A stretch of 64,000 nt of DNA from Rhabdornis inornatus. Lineage: Eukaryota; Chordata; Aves; Passeriformes; Rhabdornithidae. Location: positions 2,383,926-2,447,925 of the forward strand of contig VWZS01009934.1 of the NCBI GenBank assembly GCA_013397075.1, in the 5' to 3' direction. The number at the start of each line of letters is the position of its first letter. Position 1 is the first letter of the stretch. The position numbers were made by a program, and so were the translations under genes. Below, one piece after another: positions 1-12,620 of the stretch. The notes under the pieces are model-generated. The model was not told where the DNA came from, did no database searches, and was given only the letters and a program-made list of their open reading frames with translations.

Positions 1-120
1 CAAGACCGTGGAGAGGAGCAAGAGATTCGCCACCAGCGAGCCACCACCGACCCACACCGCAGAGCTGATGGAGACATTAAACTCTACAGGCCAGGAGACA
101 AGGGCTGTTTCAGTCTAGAG
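1..120 (+). other. possible partial exon at window edge
   Basis: The first 60 bases carry five CpG dinucleotides and are clearly more GC-rich than the flanking DNA, as the real exons of this gene are. Frame 1 is open from base 1 to a stop at 163-165 and encodes a charged stretch beginning QDRGEEQEIRHQR. A weak donor (GAG followed by gtcagc) would end the exon after base 120 in phase 0, which matches the phase of the next confident exon at 7735. Frame 2 is also open to 115-117. I do not recognise the peptide and the donor is poor, so this may be the end of the preceding MTCL1 exon or only a GC-rich intronic patch. Confidence 0.25.
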
Positions 121-1950
121 GTCAGCAAAGGAGCCCATCTTACTCACTGCCTCCTGCTGCCTTAGGCAGGAGATGAGTAACAGAAGCCAGAGGTTGGGGG
201 AGAAAATAAGACCAAACACAGCACCCCTGTTGTGAAATTTGTGGTTGATCTCATTTGCCCCATGCAGTTTCAGAGAAGCAAATTTTTCCCGACTTTGGAG
301 CAATCTCCCTGCTCCCAGTATCTTTGCTAAGGGGGAAAGTACAGCTCAGGGACCCATTATGACTGAGTAGGGAAATGAAAGATCTCTGGAAGAGGTTGTA
401 ATCCCTGATATTTGATCGTGCTTCCAGGTTTTACCTTGTTGGATATTCTAAATCTAGAAAATCTACAGGTAGAGATTGCTTTGCATTTTGCCTGTCAGTA
501 GATGCTGGTGTGCATGGTGATTCTCAACACCATGCAGGAATACAGCACCCTGCAGCTTCCAAAAAAGCTTATTTTAAGCATTGTTCTCCATTGTTTGGGT
601 TGTTGAGTACTTTTCCATTTGTCAAAAACATCAATCAGTTTTTATTTGAATCTTCATTCATGCAGAGGCCATATCTGCCTCAGTAAACATCTCCTTAGCT
701 GCTTTCTCATGAACACAGATTGTTCAGACAATGCAACTGGTCATGAAGAAAACAATTTGGAATCTATCTCCATAAAGGTGGGCTTGGAGTAGAGAGAAAC
801 ATCTGCTGGCCACTGGGAAGCCAATTCTTGAAACTGTGATGGTTAAAGTAGCTTCTAGTGAGGGATGAGTTTTAACATGCTTTTAATTCTATAGACACAT
901 GAAGAAGACTTAATAGATCTGAAACCCCTAACTCAGTCTGGGAAAAGGGGACTGCAGGCTAGGACAGCTGGGTTAGTGAGTAAGCACTTGCAAGACCTAG
1001 AAAGGAGGGGTAGGAAGATAAAAACTTCAGGGCGCCTGGTAGCCAAACAGCATGATGATGTGAATATGAAAGGGATAGTGGCCCTTCATCTTAACACAGG
1101 TAATTCTTTGCTGGTTTTGTTTGGTTTGGTTTAAAATATCCGGACTGCACAGATCTTTGGTAGAATTAGAACAATGAATTTGTTCAGCAGTGTCTCTTCC
1201 AACTTTTCACTTGTAACAGTGATAATAGACCTCAGGAAGGATATCTGATAAATCCAGGACACTGTAATCCTCTCACTGAAGGGTAAAGTAATTCTTCCTC
1301 CGGTGTGAAAGGGGCCAGTCAGGTAGAGAAATCTTGTTTCTCAGCATGGATCCCTTTGCAATCAGAAATTGATATTGCTCAGCAGTTATGGTAGATAGCA
1401 TAAGGAAATTAATCCAGCAATATTTCAATATTACAATATTTCTTTTAAAATTCTTTCTTATTTATTGATTTTCCCTTATCTTAGATCAGTGTTGTTATTA
1501 TATTAAGGGCTATATATGTATGCCCTCCATTAGGATTAGGGATTTGGCTAATTTTGGCACAATACCTTTTTTTTTCCTCTCCCAGGATGTGCTGAGGTAT
1601 AAAATATGTTCAGCAAACTGTGCTCGTACAGAGGATGGACAGTTTTCACACCATAGCCTGGCAAGGAACAAACCAGTAATTATAATCAAAGGTAGAGAAT
1701 AACCAGTTTAGGACTAGATGTGATCAAAATATGACCAAAGCTCAAATAGTCTAACTTGAGAAAATGTGGAAGACTAAGGTGTTTTTACAGTCACGATCAC
1801 TTAAGCAACAAAGAATATTACCGTGCTTTATGCTAAAAGTTTTCAGTGGGTAGGCAACTTGTGGGAATCTTAAAATCTGAGTAGTCAATCCCAAATGCAG
1901 GAGAAGATTTCTCAAAATAATTTTGGAAGGTATCATTTTAAATTTCATTA

Positions 1951-2025
1951 TTTAATTTAATTTTATTATTCAATTTAAGTATTTTAATTTATTTTAATTT
2001 GATTTTTAAAATTTAATACACTGCA
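1951..2025. repeat. AT-rich low-complexity tract
   Basis: Repeated ATTTAATTT- and TTTTAATTT-like words over about 75 bases, almost free of G and C. Typical intronic low-complexity sequence. Confidence 0.7.
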
Positions 2026-5000
2026 CTAGCAAAAACTGCTAATTATTTTTTGTTTCAGATGAATGAGCAGGAAAGAGTACTATTCAAATTTTGAAGGTGC
2101 CTTTTTATTACCACAGAAATTTCAAATAGAGACTTAAACCTTTTTAATGTCCACAGTGGGTATGACTACACGTGAGTCTTTATCTGCTTTGACTTAAGAA
2201 ATGAAAATATATGCACTGGCCTTTCATTTCGCTGAGGAAGATGTTTTCTTTTTATTCAAGCAAGCCCATTTATCTAAATTTATTTTTTTTCCAAGCCGAA
2301 TTTTGAATTAAAATTTTCACAAGCAATGCCGAACAGCTCACATTTAGCAATTCCTTCTATTTTTAAAAATGAGCACCATGGGAGCCTAATTGTTTGATTA
2401 AATACAATAAATGCAGATAGACGTGCTTGAAACTACCCTGTGGCCTAACTGTAAACATCTGCCGTTGTTTGGGCTTTGCACTGCAGTTGTTAGTGCAACA
2501 GGATTATTAGAATGTATTTGTGGTTTAAAGAGGTGGGTTAGAGTCCCAGTCCAAAGGAAATTATGTCTTGAAATTGCCTCAAGAGCAGGGCTTTGTTTTC
2601 TTGCTGAAACAAGCCTTTCAGCTGCTGTTGCGGGAGGCTGCAGCCCATTGGGGTGGATGTTTGATCCATTATTCATGATTTTAACAGAGCTCTGTTATGG
2701 TGGGACAGGGAAATCATTCTTTACTGTCCAAGGAAAAAGCAGGTGAGCTAGTAAGAACTGCCCTTACTAAAACAAACAGGAGAACTGAAAAAGGTAATGT
2801 GGAGCAAACATTTTATGGCAACAAATGGAAACCACTGGGAAAAACAGCAAATAATTTTTCACCTGGTCATTTCTGCCAGTGGAATATCTATAAACAAAAG
2901 GCAGTTTCCTCAAGCAATCTCCTCCTGTTTATTCAGAAGCAGGAAGACATTCTGAAGAAGAAAAAATTCACGCTTTCAAATGACCAGATATGGCTTGTTA
3001 CATGTGATACCCAATGCTCTAAATTGGAGCTTCATCTCCTAGTTCTCTTCCTTCAGAGGATCTCAGTTCTGCCTTTTCCTGAGTGAATATCAAGTGAATA
3101 TCAAAGGCAAAAGCACTTTACATTTCAGATTTTCATTATTTTCATACATGGTTTTTAAAGTTACACATTTACATCTGTGTAAAAAAATACCATAAAATCT
3201 CTGACACTCACAGGTTATGGAAAAAGAACCGCCGAAGAGAATTAACGTAAAAGGAGTGAGTTGTCACCAGAGATGTAAAATAAAAGCAGACAGGCTGGAG
3301 AAGATGAGAGCATGTCTTAAACAGCAAGTTTTCCACAATGTCTAGTAATAAAATAGGAATAGCACACACTGAAGAATGATTTCTTCTAAGCCATTTTTAA
3401 TATGTTTATCCATTTTCCTTACTTATCATGCCAATAAGGAATGTATAACTCTAAGTTAATTACTGGGTTAAGTGTGGACCAACCAGATACAGTGATGTGC
3501 AAGTTAGGTAAGTCAATTTACCACCTGCTTTGAATCAAAACTTCTGTATGGATCCATTTTGGATGTATGAGGAGAAGGTTAATCTATATTTTGACGGTTC
3601 TATTTTTTAACTGGTGCTGTTTCTGTGCAATTTTCATAATTCCGTGTGAGAGTTTTTCAGCTGGATGGTTTTTGCAGCAGCTCCCAGCCATGTGCTGAAA
3701 ATTTGCACATCCATTTCTCTGGTTAAAGGTTTTGTTTTTCCAGAAAGGAAGCAGTGAATGGTTTACACGTTGTGACTTTTTTTCTTCTGGTAAAGAAAGC
3801 AAACAAAACAACAACAACAACCAAGGATAGAAAGTTTTATGTCTTATGTTCGTTATTCCTTCAATGCAAAGCTGTGGGAAGAACATAAACTGATGCTGTG
3901 ATTGTTCCTTCCCACCAAGATTAGGGGAAGCAAGAATAATTTACTTTGATGTATTGTATTCTTTCTTGCTATGTAAGATGCTGTAGAGGTTGACAATGTA
4001 ATGGCTTAAAAGACCCTTTATGATGTAAATCTGGATATTTGAGTCCTAACCGAACTTGGTAAGACTTTGTGTACTATCCATACAATGAGATGGATTTTTA
4101 AAGGCTTGAAGTGTTCTGTGTTTTCCCAAACTCAGACTTTTCATATAAGCACAGACAAATAACCACACAGCTGCCTATTCTACACTAGCAAATTGAATAT
4201 ATTGTCTATTTTTAAGAGGTGAGAAGGAGAGTACATTTTCAGAAGCAGCCTCTGCGAATTCAGATAGATGTGGTATGTATGTAAAAAGTATAACAAAAGG
4301 CACTGGAACTTTCTTTCTGACTGTTGCATGCAATGGCCAGCTGTCAATCTGTGAAAAAAATAGTAATTTTTAAACTATATGTTCAAATGTAAGGTGCAAA
4401 TATCAAAGCATTATAATATAGTTTTAGAGGAGCAGCATAAAATATTCATCTTTTTACTTCCTTGGAATTGCACACAAATGCTGGAGAGCATCATTCTACC
4501 CTGCCTCCTCAGGCCTTATTTTGTTTGATCATTTCTAGGGGGGAAAAAAAAAAGCTTAAGAGAAAGATTCCATGAAATTTCATATTCACGGTTCTTGCAT
4601 ATAAATTGACTAAGTTTGCAGGCAAATTGAGATTGCAATTAGCTATGGTAAAATGGAGAAAAGAGACAAGTAAAACTCAGCCATACCTTGTCTTGGATGG
4701 CAATCTTGTAAAAACAAGTCATGGCAGAAATGTGGGACTGTGTGAGCTGCAAAGTAACCTGAAAAGCTGTCAAGACTCTGAGAGGGGGGAAGGGGTTGGT
4801 ACCGTGAGGGAGTGGTGGTGAAGTTGCCAGGTGTGGATGACTTTTCTCTGTGCATCCTCTTGAGGTAAAGACATCAGCATGGATTAGCTTGTTCTGGAGT
4901 GATAACAGGTGAGATGAAAAGACTGAGCAGAAGGATTTGGCAGTGCCTGTCTGAGGGGACAGGAGTGGAAGTATATCTGGTAATGGAATAACTGGGATGG

Positions 5001-5624
5001 ATACGTGGGAAACTGTTAGTTGTGTTGAGCTGTGGATGAAGTGCAGCTGTTTCTGTGGTGCTGTGGTAGAGTAGCACTAGCTTGTAGTTCCTGTGGTATT
5101 ATTGTGTTTTTATGTCTGGTTGTAGTGAGTTTGTGTCTGTTCTGTGATGTCAGTACATCGTGCACTGGCTGTTGTATTCAGGGTGTCTTCTGTTCCTTGT
5201 GTAGCACATTCCTTAATGAGACTAAAGGAAAAAAGAATGGAATATAACAGATTATCAACTGTTGTGTCTGTTTTGTTGTAGTGCTGCTTTACAAAACAAA
5301 ACAAAGCCACAGTTGTGCCACAGACTGCACCCTGCTGATTGGGGTTGGTTGCATGATAGGGGGCTGATTTCCACATACAAGCATACAGACATCCATCAGT
5401 GCAGTATCAGGTACCTGAACTGCATACACAAATATTACACGATACATTTAGAAGTATTATTTATTCATTCACAATCCTGATAGATTTTTGATAGGTTGTT
5501 TAGCAGCTATCCATTAGGCACTTAAGCAGCCTTACCTCCCATTATTTGAGCAGTGGAGATATCCCAATGCTTCTGGTAGAAATTACATTATATATTATTA
5601 TAAACTATGAAGAATTCTCAGGTT

Positions 5625-5666
5625 GCATTGGAAGAGAAAAGGTGTGCATTGGAAGAGAAAAGGTGT
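5625..5666. repeat. perfect 21-nt tandem duplication
   Basis: Two identical adjacent copies of a 21-base unit starting GCATTGGAAGAG, at 5625-5645 and 5646-5666. No sequence difference between copies is visible, which suggests a recent slippage event. Confidence 0.9.
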
Positions 5667-6459
5667 GCAGCTCTGCATTCATGCACTAGCTGCTTTTCAA
5701 TTTAAATTTATTTTAGGACTTACAAAAATGTATTGTGCTTAAAGAGGCAAAGCAGTTGTGACATGACTTTTACTTAGTGTGCATGTAATACTGCATCTGC
5801 CTCTATGATATATTTAATTTCTTTTCAGTTATTCCAACAGTCACCACATAATCCTAGCACCCAAGTTTCCTGAAATTTGGCTTTGCATGGGCTACATATT
5901 TATAAAAAAAATGGATGGGTTAAAAATTTTAATTGATAAAGGGAAGGAACAGGGTTTTTTAAAATCATGCATTAATGAACTGATACATTGGTTTTCTGTT
6001 TGCCATATTCCTAAAGAAGCCTGATCAGAATAAAATAATGCAGAAATTCCTGATGAAAGTAATTTTTCCTTTATTGCATGACAAAGTTAAATTAGTGATT
6101 TACAAATGATTGTGCAAAACTGACAAATCCCATCACAAGCAGTTATTTTCAAATTACTTGTGAGACCAAATGTTGACTTTTTGCACTACAAAATGTCTGC
6201 AGAGCCATTACAGAGATAGATGAAATTGATAAGGCAGATAATGTTGTCTTAGTCACTTTGTGTGTACCTTTCAGAGGGATGGAAGTGTCTTTTCCTCAGG
6301 TACAGAACGGACATGCACAAGTCAATAAATTACTCAAGTAAAGAAGGAACTGATAAGGCCTAGAAAGTCTATGTAGATCCACTTTTGTTTTTCAGCAGAG
6401 TGTGGTCCTGCAGGTAGTTTTTGGGATACTTCCATTTGCCTTATCTCATTTTTCCCCAG

Positions 6460-6592
6460 AGGGGTGAGGAGTGTATGTTCCAGGGAGAAATACATTTTGA
6501 ATAACCAAAATGTTCCAACAAGGGCTGCGTGGCCTGAACAGCAGCAGCTGCTGGCTTTGCTCTGGGAAGTGGGAGGAGTGCCTGGGGACGAG
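6460..6592 (+). other. orphan exon-like segment upstream of the confident exons
   Basis: A very good acceptor (pyrimidine run ending TTTTTCCCCAG at 6459) is followed 133 bases later by a consensus donor (GACGAG then gtgagt at 6593). One frame is open across the segment, with a phase-2 entry and a phase-0 exit, containing EQQQLLALLWEVGG near its end. The exit phase would fit the next exon at 7735 but the entry phase does not fit a phase-0 upstream exon. The peptide is not one I recognise from the family. It could be a species-specific cassette, an alternative first exon, or a decoy splice pair in a GC-rich patch. Confidence 0.25.
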
Positions 6593-7734
6593 GTGAGTGC
6601 CGGGGCTGATGCCAGCGGGGAAATGGCAACACAGCCCATGAGAGCGGTCCCACGACCTTCCTTATGTCCTTGCAGCTGCTGAAGTTGGAGCATGCAGGAC
6701 ATGGGCCAGCTGAGAATTTGGGATTACACTTTGAAGCCTGAAACAATCCTATCTTTAAGTACATGCTTGCTCTGGGAAGTAGGAGTTTGGTGCTGTAGTG
6801 TTTTCTGTGGTCACGCACATGAAGAGGATGGCATCCAGCCAAGCATCACTTTTGTACAGATAAATCAGTTTTAGCACCAAAGTGACAGACACAAAGTGAA
6901 GAGCACAGAAAGTTCTGATCAGAAATATAAGTGCCACAAGATTAATTACTGGAGTATAAATAATCAGATCTGACTCTGCCTTCTTGAGTCTTTATTTCTG
7001 AGTTAAGTAACTTTCAGCAGTAAAGTTGATGGGATGCCAAACTTAATGAGAACATAAAATTGAAAGTATTAAGATTAAATCAGTATTGGACCCGAAAGGG
7101 GGGGGATACTTAATTATTTTGGTCAGATCTCAGGCTCACAGAGTTTATCACCGTGACATTTTAGTAGTAATTATTTTGACTAGAAATCACAGAATGAAGT
7201 TGATTTGTGCAAAGAGCCGTCTTGTATCTGAAGAAAGGACCTTATGTATACTAAGCTGGTTTAATAAATGCTATCCCATTAACTGGCCTATCAAAACTGT
7301 TGCAATTAAAAAATAATTAGGTACAATATGCATGCATTAGATTCATCTTATGCAGAGATGTTAACATTTCACTGCTGTATTATGATGAAGAAATGCACCA
7401 CCAAATACGTAATCCTGCAAACAGGAGTCTCAGCTCTGGAGTGCAAACCCAGAGCAGAAGCCTGAAGGGAATATCCAATATGTAACATCAGCATCCCAGC
7501 TTTAGTTTCCAGAAGAAGCCACACAGGAAATTCCCACACAGATTTAGGACATTGTTATTTATTTGCACACTGTACTTTGGTTTTAACTATTGATAACCGT
7601 GAGTTGTGCAGATGTCTGTCCCGCAGCTCTTTTCTTTTTTCATTTTTTTTTACCCCTCGGAGACACATTTTCTGCTAAACCTATCCCTTTGTCCTGCTGA
7701 TCAGCTCAGGGATTCCCATGTTTTACCTGTACAG
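6593..7734. other. intronic sequence upstream of exon NVSIQELQ
   Basis: No gene seen. It is read as intron because it ends with the acceptor TTTTACCTGTACAG directly before the coiled-coil exon. A G8 run is present near 7099. Confidence 0.6.
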
Positions 7735-7827
7735 AATGTATCGATACAGGAGCTTCAGGCTCAGCTTGAGCAGGAGACAAGACTTCACCGAGAGGAGCAA
7801 GAAAAGTTTACAGAAAGGATGATCCAG
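7735..7827 (+). CDS. MTCL1: MTCL1 exon: coiled coil (31 codons)
   Basis: The exon opens after TTTTACCTGTACAG and closes at CCAG before gtaaat. It is 93 bases, phase 0 at both ends. It encodes residues 1-31 of the readable fragment, starting NVSIQELQAQLEQE and ending FTERMIQ, a highly charged helix with Leu/Ile heptad spacing that extends the central coiled coil of the MTCL family, which mediates self-association. No internal start is used, since this is a mid-gene exon. Confidence 0.9.
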
Positions 7828-10639
7828 GTAAATACAAAACCCACCCACTGGGAGAGACGCATGACCTTGATGTGTGATGTGAGCCTTGTTTGTCAAGACT
7901 GTGGGAACTTGTGTCCTGATGGCTGTGCCTGTTTGACCTCAGCTGAGTAAATGAAGAATCTGGAATCTGGGGAAATATAAACTCAAGCCTATTTTGCCAC
8001 TGTTATTCTGGCTTCTCTGCTTGGTGGAGAGAAATTTTGTCCTCCCCACTGTAGGGGAAATTGTGGTAGAGACATGAAATGCTGCACAGAGAATTCTACC
8101 ACCCTTCAGCTCTCTGTGAGCTGGGGAAGGGTGTGTTTGATCCCTGGGAGCTCAGTATGGCTCCATGCCTTATTCTGACTCCTCCTAGCCCAAAGAAAAT
8201 CCAGCACCTCTCCAAAGTCAGAGGAGTTGTTATGCACACATAGCTAAGAAACAAATCAGGACATTCACTCTTGTATTTCTCAGTACTCAGTCTTCCAATC
8301 TTCTTATTAATAGCTGCTGAATAAATCATATTTTTTTCCATGAGCTTCCCCTGCTCTTTTGAAGGCTGGAACAGATTAGTCAATCATTTTGTGATCTCTA
8401 GCTCTTAGAGCAAAAAAAAATCTGTTGCTAATTTCTGCTGGCTGTTTGGCTCTTAACTGGAGTTTTCTTTTTAAATTTACTTCATAGACTAAATTCAGCA
8501 TAATTGTTGCATACTGTAAAGAATTTTTCCTTGTGCCAACTAGTCTCTTTATGCTCAAGTGATATCTCCCTGTTTTTTCATAACTAGATTTAATTTTCAG
8601 TTAATCTCCACTGGAGCTTTTGAAGGCAACCAGTCAATTGATTTCCTTCCTAGCTGCCTTGGCTGTGAAAGCTTTTTGGAAGCTATGCCTGCCTCTTAAA
8701 GTTCCTTTCTTTTTACAATTGTTATCCATTGAAAAAGCATAACACTCTATGAATCTACCTCCACTAGGGTCTTCTGCAAGAATTCATGACCACAGGGATT
8801 TGAAATATTACAGCTTGTCAAAACAATGAAAAATGCACCAAAATTAAAGCTAGCTGTTCATGTTGATAGCCAGCAGAAATAGAAGAATAAAAGCGTCTTC
8901 TGGATTCTTCATTTTTTCCAGATTATGCCCATCCTGTTGATGATGTTCCCTTCTTATCACCTCCCAGGATTTCTGGTGGAAATTACTCAGACATTTGCTG
9001 TATTTAACCATAACTTCATTTGGTGGAAGAATCGTCATCAACATTAAATCTACTTCTTTCTTCCTGCAAAAATTAAATTTAAAATCAGCCATTCTTTTAC
9101 TATTTCATTTTTAGGAATGTTTAATGACATCAAAATGATGTGTGCTTGCAGTGTACAGTCTCCATGAGTGTTATTAGGAGCTGCATGTACGTTTCTTTAG
9201 GCCATTATGGCTAATTTTGTTCCAGACTGCTTTTAAGCTTCATTTTAAACTAGAAACTACTGTAAACAATTTCAATTTGATTGGGAACTTTTAAGGGCAT
9301 AGTAGCATAGATGCTAAAAATTTGCATTATGTAGGAACACAATATTTAGATGGCAGGCAAGTCCTTAGTAAACTATCTTGTATGGACTGGTGGCCTGTTT
9401 CAGAAGCATCTGAATGTTGCCATGAAAATAAAACATACATTTCTTAGCAGTATTTATTGCTAGGGAGTCCTAGTCCCTGAAATATTCTTTATTCTTATGT
9501 GAACATTGTTTGTTGCAGGGTGCGTTCTGATGGTTTGAATTGTTGTGGTCGTAAGTGTTCTGCGGCTTTCATAGATTTCATCTATGGAGCTGGTCAGGAA
9601 AATGTGAGGCTGTTGTTCTGCAGAATGGAAAATAGAAACTGGCATCTGTAAATAGTGACTCTGCACTCATTTTCCATCTGCATTTTCTTCATCTATTAAG
9701 AAGCCACACCTTGGTTGAAGTCGAAACACTTTCTCATCTATGCACACTATGAGATTATTTACAACTAACTTGTACAAATTCTGTTGGGTGAAAGTCATGC
9801 CATGGTGTGATTTTTATATATTGAGGGTCATGTTTAAAGAATGATGTGTCAGGTGGCCTTGCAGTGAAACAGGTGTAATTATATGTGTACTCTAAAGTAT
9901 GAGCTTTTCTTGGTGATTTTAGTACTAAGGCTGAGACATGTCAAATGCTGAGTTGCAGTCTGTTCCTGTCTCTTCCATTCCAGGTTGTGTCCCAGATACA
10001 GTCATGCCAGAATGAGAGACTTTACTGTGGTATCATAGAGATGTCTTCAAGTATGAACTGCAGGAAGTGAGGGACCAGTAGTTATATCTGAAGTATTGGA
10101 TGTGTTTTCTGCAGAAGTGTTGCCTTTCTAGAAGCAGAGGGAGACGTAGCAACTGTGGGCAGATTGAATCTGTGGCTGTGCAGGGAAGTTGCAAGGCAAA
10201 TATTCCAGTTTGTCTGAAGGGCACCTGTGGTCCCACCTTGTACAAATGGCTGCAAATGCAGTTAGTAGGTGTGATATGTGCAGCAGTGTGGGCTGGTGGC
10301 TGTGCTGGGAACCTGCTGCAGGGATACAATCAAGAGAGGGAGGAAAATACGAGTGGAGTAAAATGCTTAACCCGCTTCGGAGCTCTTGTGCATCTTTGAA
10401 GTAAACATCCACTTTCACAGCAGGTTACCTTCATATGGTTATCCAAGTAAAGCTTATCTGCTATCCTCTGATTTCCTCAGCAGTCATAACTGCTGAGGAA
10501 CTTATGGAGCCAAACTCAATAGCTACTCACTACTGATGAAAATTAGAGATTTCATTTTGTCTCACCCAATGAAGTACAAGTCCTGGAGATGGCCTCAGGA
10601 CACCATCCTGTTGACATGTTGCTTGTTATTCCATTAAAG
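7828..10639 (+). other. MTCL1: MTCL1 intron
   Basis: An intron of about 2.8 kb flanked by gtaaat and a rather pyrimidine-poor acceptor (TTATTCCATTAAAG). Only chance ORFs are seen. No interspersed repeat was recognised. Confidence 0.8.
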
Positions 10640-10870
10640 CTGGAGGAGGAGCATATGCAGACCCTGCGGAGAAAAGACTTGGAAGTGCAGAGCTTGACTT
10701 TGCAGAACAAACTGGAGGAGAAGACTTGGAGTCAGGAGAAAAATCTGCTGCAGCAGGAACTCAGGCATTTCAAGCAGGACACCTTTCTCCTGTATGTCAA
10801 ACTGAAGTGGCTGCTGAAACACTGGCGGCAAGGCAAGCGCATGGAGGAGGAGGGGGAGGACACATTAGAG
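10640..10870 (+). CDS. MTCL1: MTCL1 exon: conserved coiled-coil block (77 codons)
   Basis: 231 bases, phase 0 at both ends, donor GAG then gtaact. It encodes residues 32-108: a dense heptad helix (EEEHMQTLRRKDLEVQSL, then NKLEEKTWSQEKNLLQQEL) followed by the segment TFLLYVKLKWLLKHWRQGK. The latter is a hallmark of the SOGA/MTCL proteins as I remember them and is the strongest single family diagnostic in the coiled-coil half. It ends in an acidic run (MEEEGEDTLE). Confidence 0.93.
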
Positions 10871-12431
10871 GTAACTGTCCCACCTTAATAACCCAGATGT
10901 GTACTGGGATGTCCCTTCTTGAAGTGTAGACTTGAAATATGATGTGGCACCAGCAGCTTTCAACTTGCACGTATGTTGAAAGGGGATTCAAATTAAACAT
11001 GAAAGCTTAAATTGGCTTGTGCTGAAGTATATTCTGCATGATATGTTACAGATCACCAATCTTTAAATTGAAACCCTTAACTAGTGCAAACAGCATGTCC
11101 TGAAAAACTCTCTCATAGTAAATGAAAAATTAATTCGGTCTCAAAGATATGACTCCTGAGTAATTTTTTGAAAACGAAAAAACACATTATCAAGGTGAGG
11201 GAGTCAAATCTGTTTAGATGGCTTGAGTGCTGCTGTTTTTCTCATCCTGTGCACAGTGTGTTCCTTACAAAGCCTTCAGCAATACAGATGGAGGGAAGCT
11301 CTGTTTCTGTGTTGGCAGGAGAATTATACAGCTTCATGTGGGAACTTACAGTGAATCATCCCTATTTGTTCCCCTTCTCCATACACACACGTCTGTCGCC
11401 GTCAGCAGCCGCACACCAGTCGTCATCATGGTGCTTTTCTAAGTAACAGGCTAAATCAAGATCAGGAATTTAAGAAGTACATAACAACCTGGAATCCCCA
11501 AGCTGACACATCTCAGCAGGGGTGTGGTTGCCAGCCAACATGCACTGTGAAGGAAGTGTTGAGTTGCACGCCCAGAATTACTATTTGCTTCTTAGCTAAA
11601 GGAAAAAAAAGTGTTTTCCCATTCTGACATTTTATACTAAATTCTTGAGAACAATAGATTTGTTTTGCAGGTTCATTCTGAAGCCATTTGGTAAGCAACA
11701 AAGTAATTTTTCTCGGTATTTCTGATTCTTTTGTACCTAGTGTTTTTCAAGGTTTGCTGCATTTGGCAGTACAAGTAACCTTTCAGGTCTGGTCAGAGTA
11801 CGCTTAAGTTGAATACTCCAGTGTTTTGTATTCTTAGATAAAGTGTGGATGAAGATCTTTAGATTCATCTGCTGTGGTAATATGAGTCAGAAACAAGAGA
11901 TGAGTAGCTATTTAGAAATAATTTGCTTCTACTTTACTTCAGCAGTGTTAATTTGCTTCTGTGTAAACTAGCTCACCTTCTAATACCAAGAAGCTTTAGT
12001 TTCTTGACTGTTTGTATTTTTTAACTGGTTAATTTGTTACCAGCCCTTCTCTAGTCATTATTGGAGTCATGTTTTGCTCACACTTTACAGAAAATAAAGT
12101 GATAGATTTGGATACTTCCTAATCTCCATTACTTCATCACACAATACTGCAGTGTCTTGTAGAGTTCTTGATTAATGTGTGATGGATTATACCCATGATG
12201 TGACATAAGACCCATCTCAGCTGCATAAATCCCCCGTGTTGCAGGCTTGCACAGTGTTGTGTTCACATGTGCAGTGTGTGATATATCACCCAAAGATCAG
12301 CTCTGTAGCCTGAGTTGAAGTCAGTATATGCCACCCCAGAGAAGCAGTCCCTTCCCTTAGCCCTTCAGTAGATTTCTGGCCCCAGGGGTAAATGGCAAAA
12401 GCATGTTTCTGTGTTCCCTCTCACATCCTAG
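10871..12431 (+). other. MTCL1: MTCL1 intron
   Basis: An intron of about 1.6 kb from gtaact to the acceptor CTCTCACATCCTAG. No gene or recognised repeat is present. Confidence 0.8.
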
Positions 12432-12620
12432 ATCGAGCACCCTGAGGCTCTCCCAGACTCTGGCATTCAGTCTGAGCAGAAAGCAAACGATGCAGAGCGA
12501 GAGGAGGAGGAAGAGGATGTTGTGTTTGCACTGGCAGATTTCTCCCAGCATCCCACCACAGAGAGCACTGATCATGGACCACAGCTGCAGACTGCAGAAT
12601 TACTTCAGCAGCAGAAGCAG
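12432..12620 (+). CDS. MTCL1: MTCL1 exon: acidic linker (63 codons)
   Basis: 189 bases, phase 0 at both ends, donor CAG then gtacta. It encodes residues 109-171, beginning IEHPEALPDSGIQSEQ, with a Glu-rich run (AEREEEEEDVVFALADF) and a Gln-rich end (LLQQQKQ). It has no ATG in frame, so it is found only by its splice sites and open frame. It is probably a flexible acidic linker between coiled-coil blocks. The adjoining exons in the same phase make the assignment firm. Confidence 0.87.

Larger units (their letters stand above)
121..6459. other. non-coding sequence, no supported gene
   Basis: AT-rich sequence read as probable intron of MTCL1. Short chance ORFs occur on both strands (longest 129 codons, 2697-3086 plus) without splice signals, family motifs or coding-like composition. 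It contains an AT-rich low-complexity block at 1951-2025, a (CAA)n-like stretch near 3799-3823 and a 21-nt tandem duplication at 5625-5666. Nothing else could be assigned. Confidence 0.6.

Noticed and set aside
2411..2746. 111-codon plus ORF overlapping a 92-codon minus ORF
   Set aside because: Mutually overlapping chance frames. The sequence might be a conserved non-coding element but nothing visible proves it.
6334..6842. Minus-strand ORFs of 122 and 133 codons
   Set aside because: Overlap each other in different frames in a GC-richer patch, without motifs. The plus-strand splice pair is the better explanation if anything is functional here.
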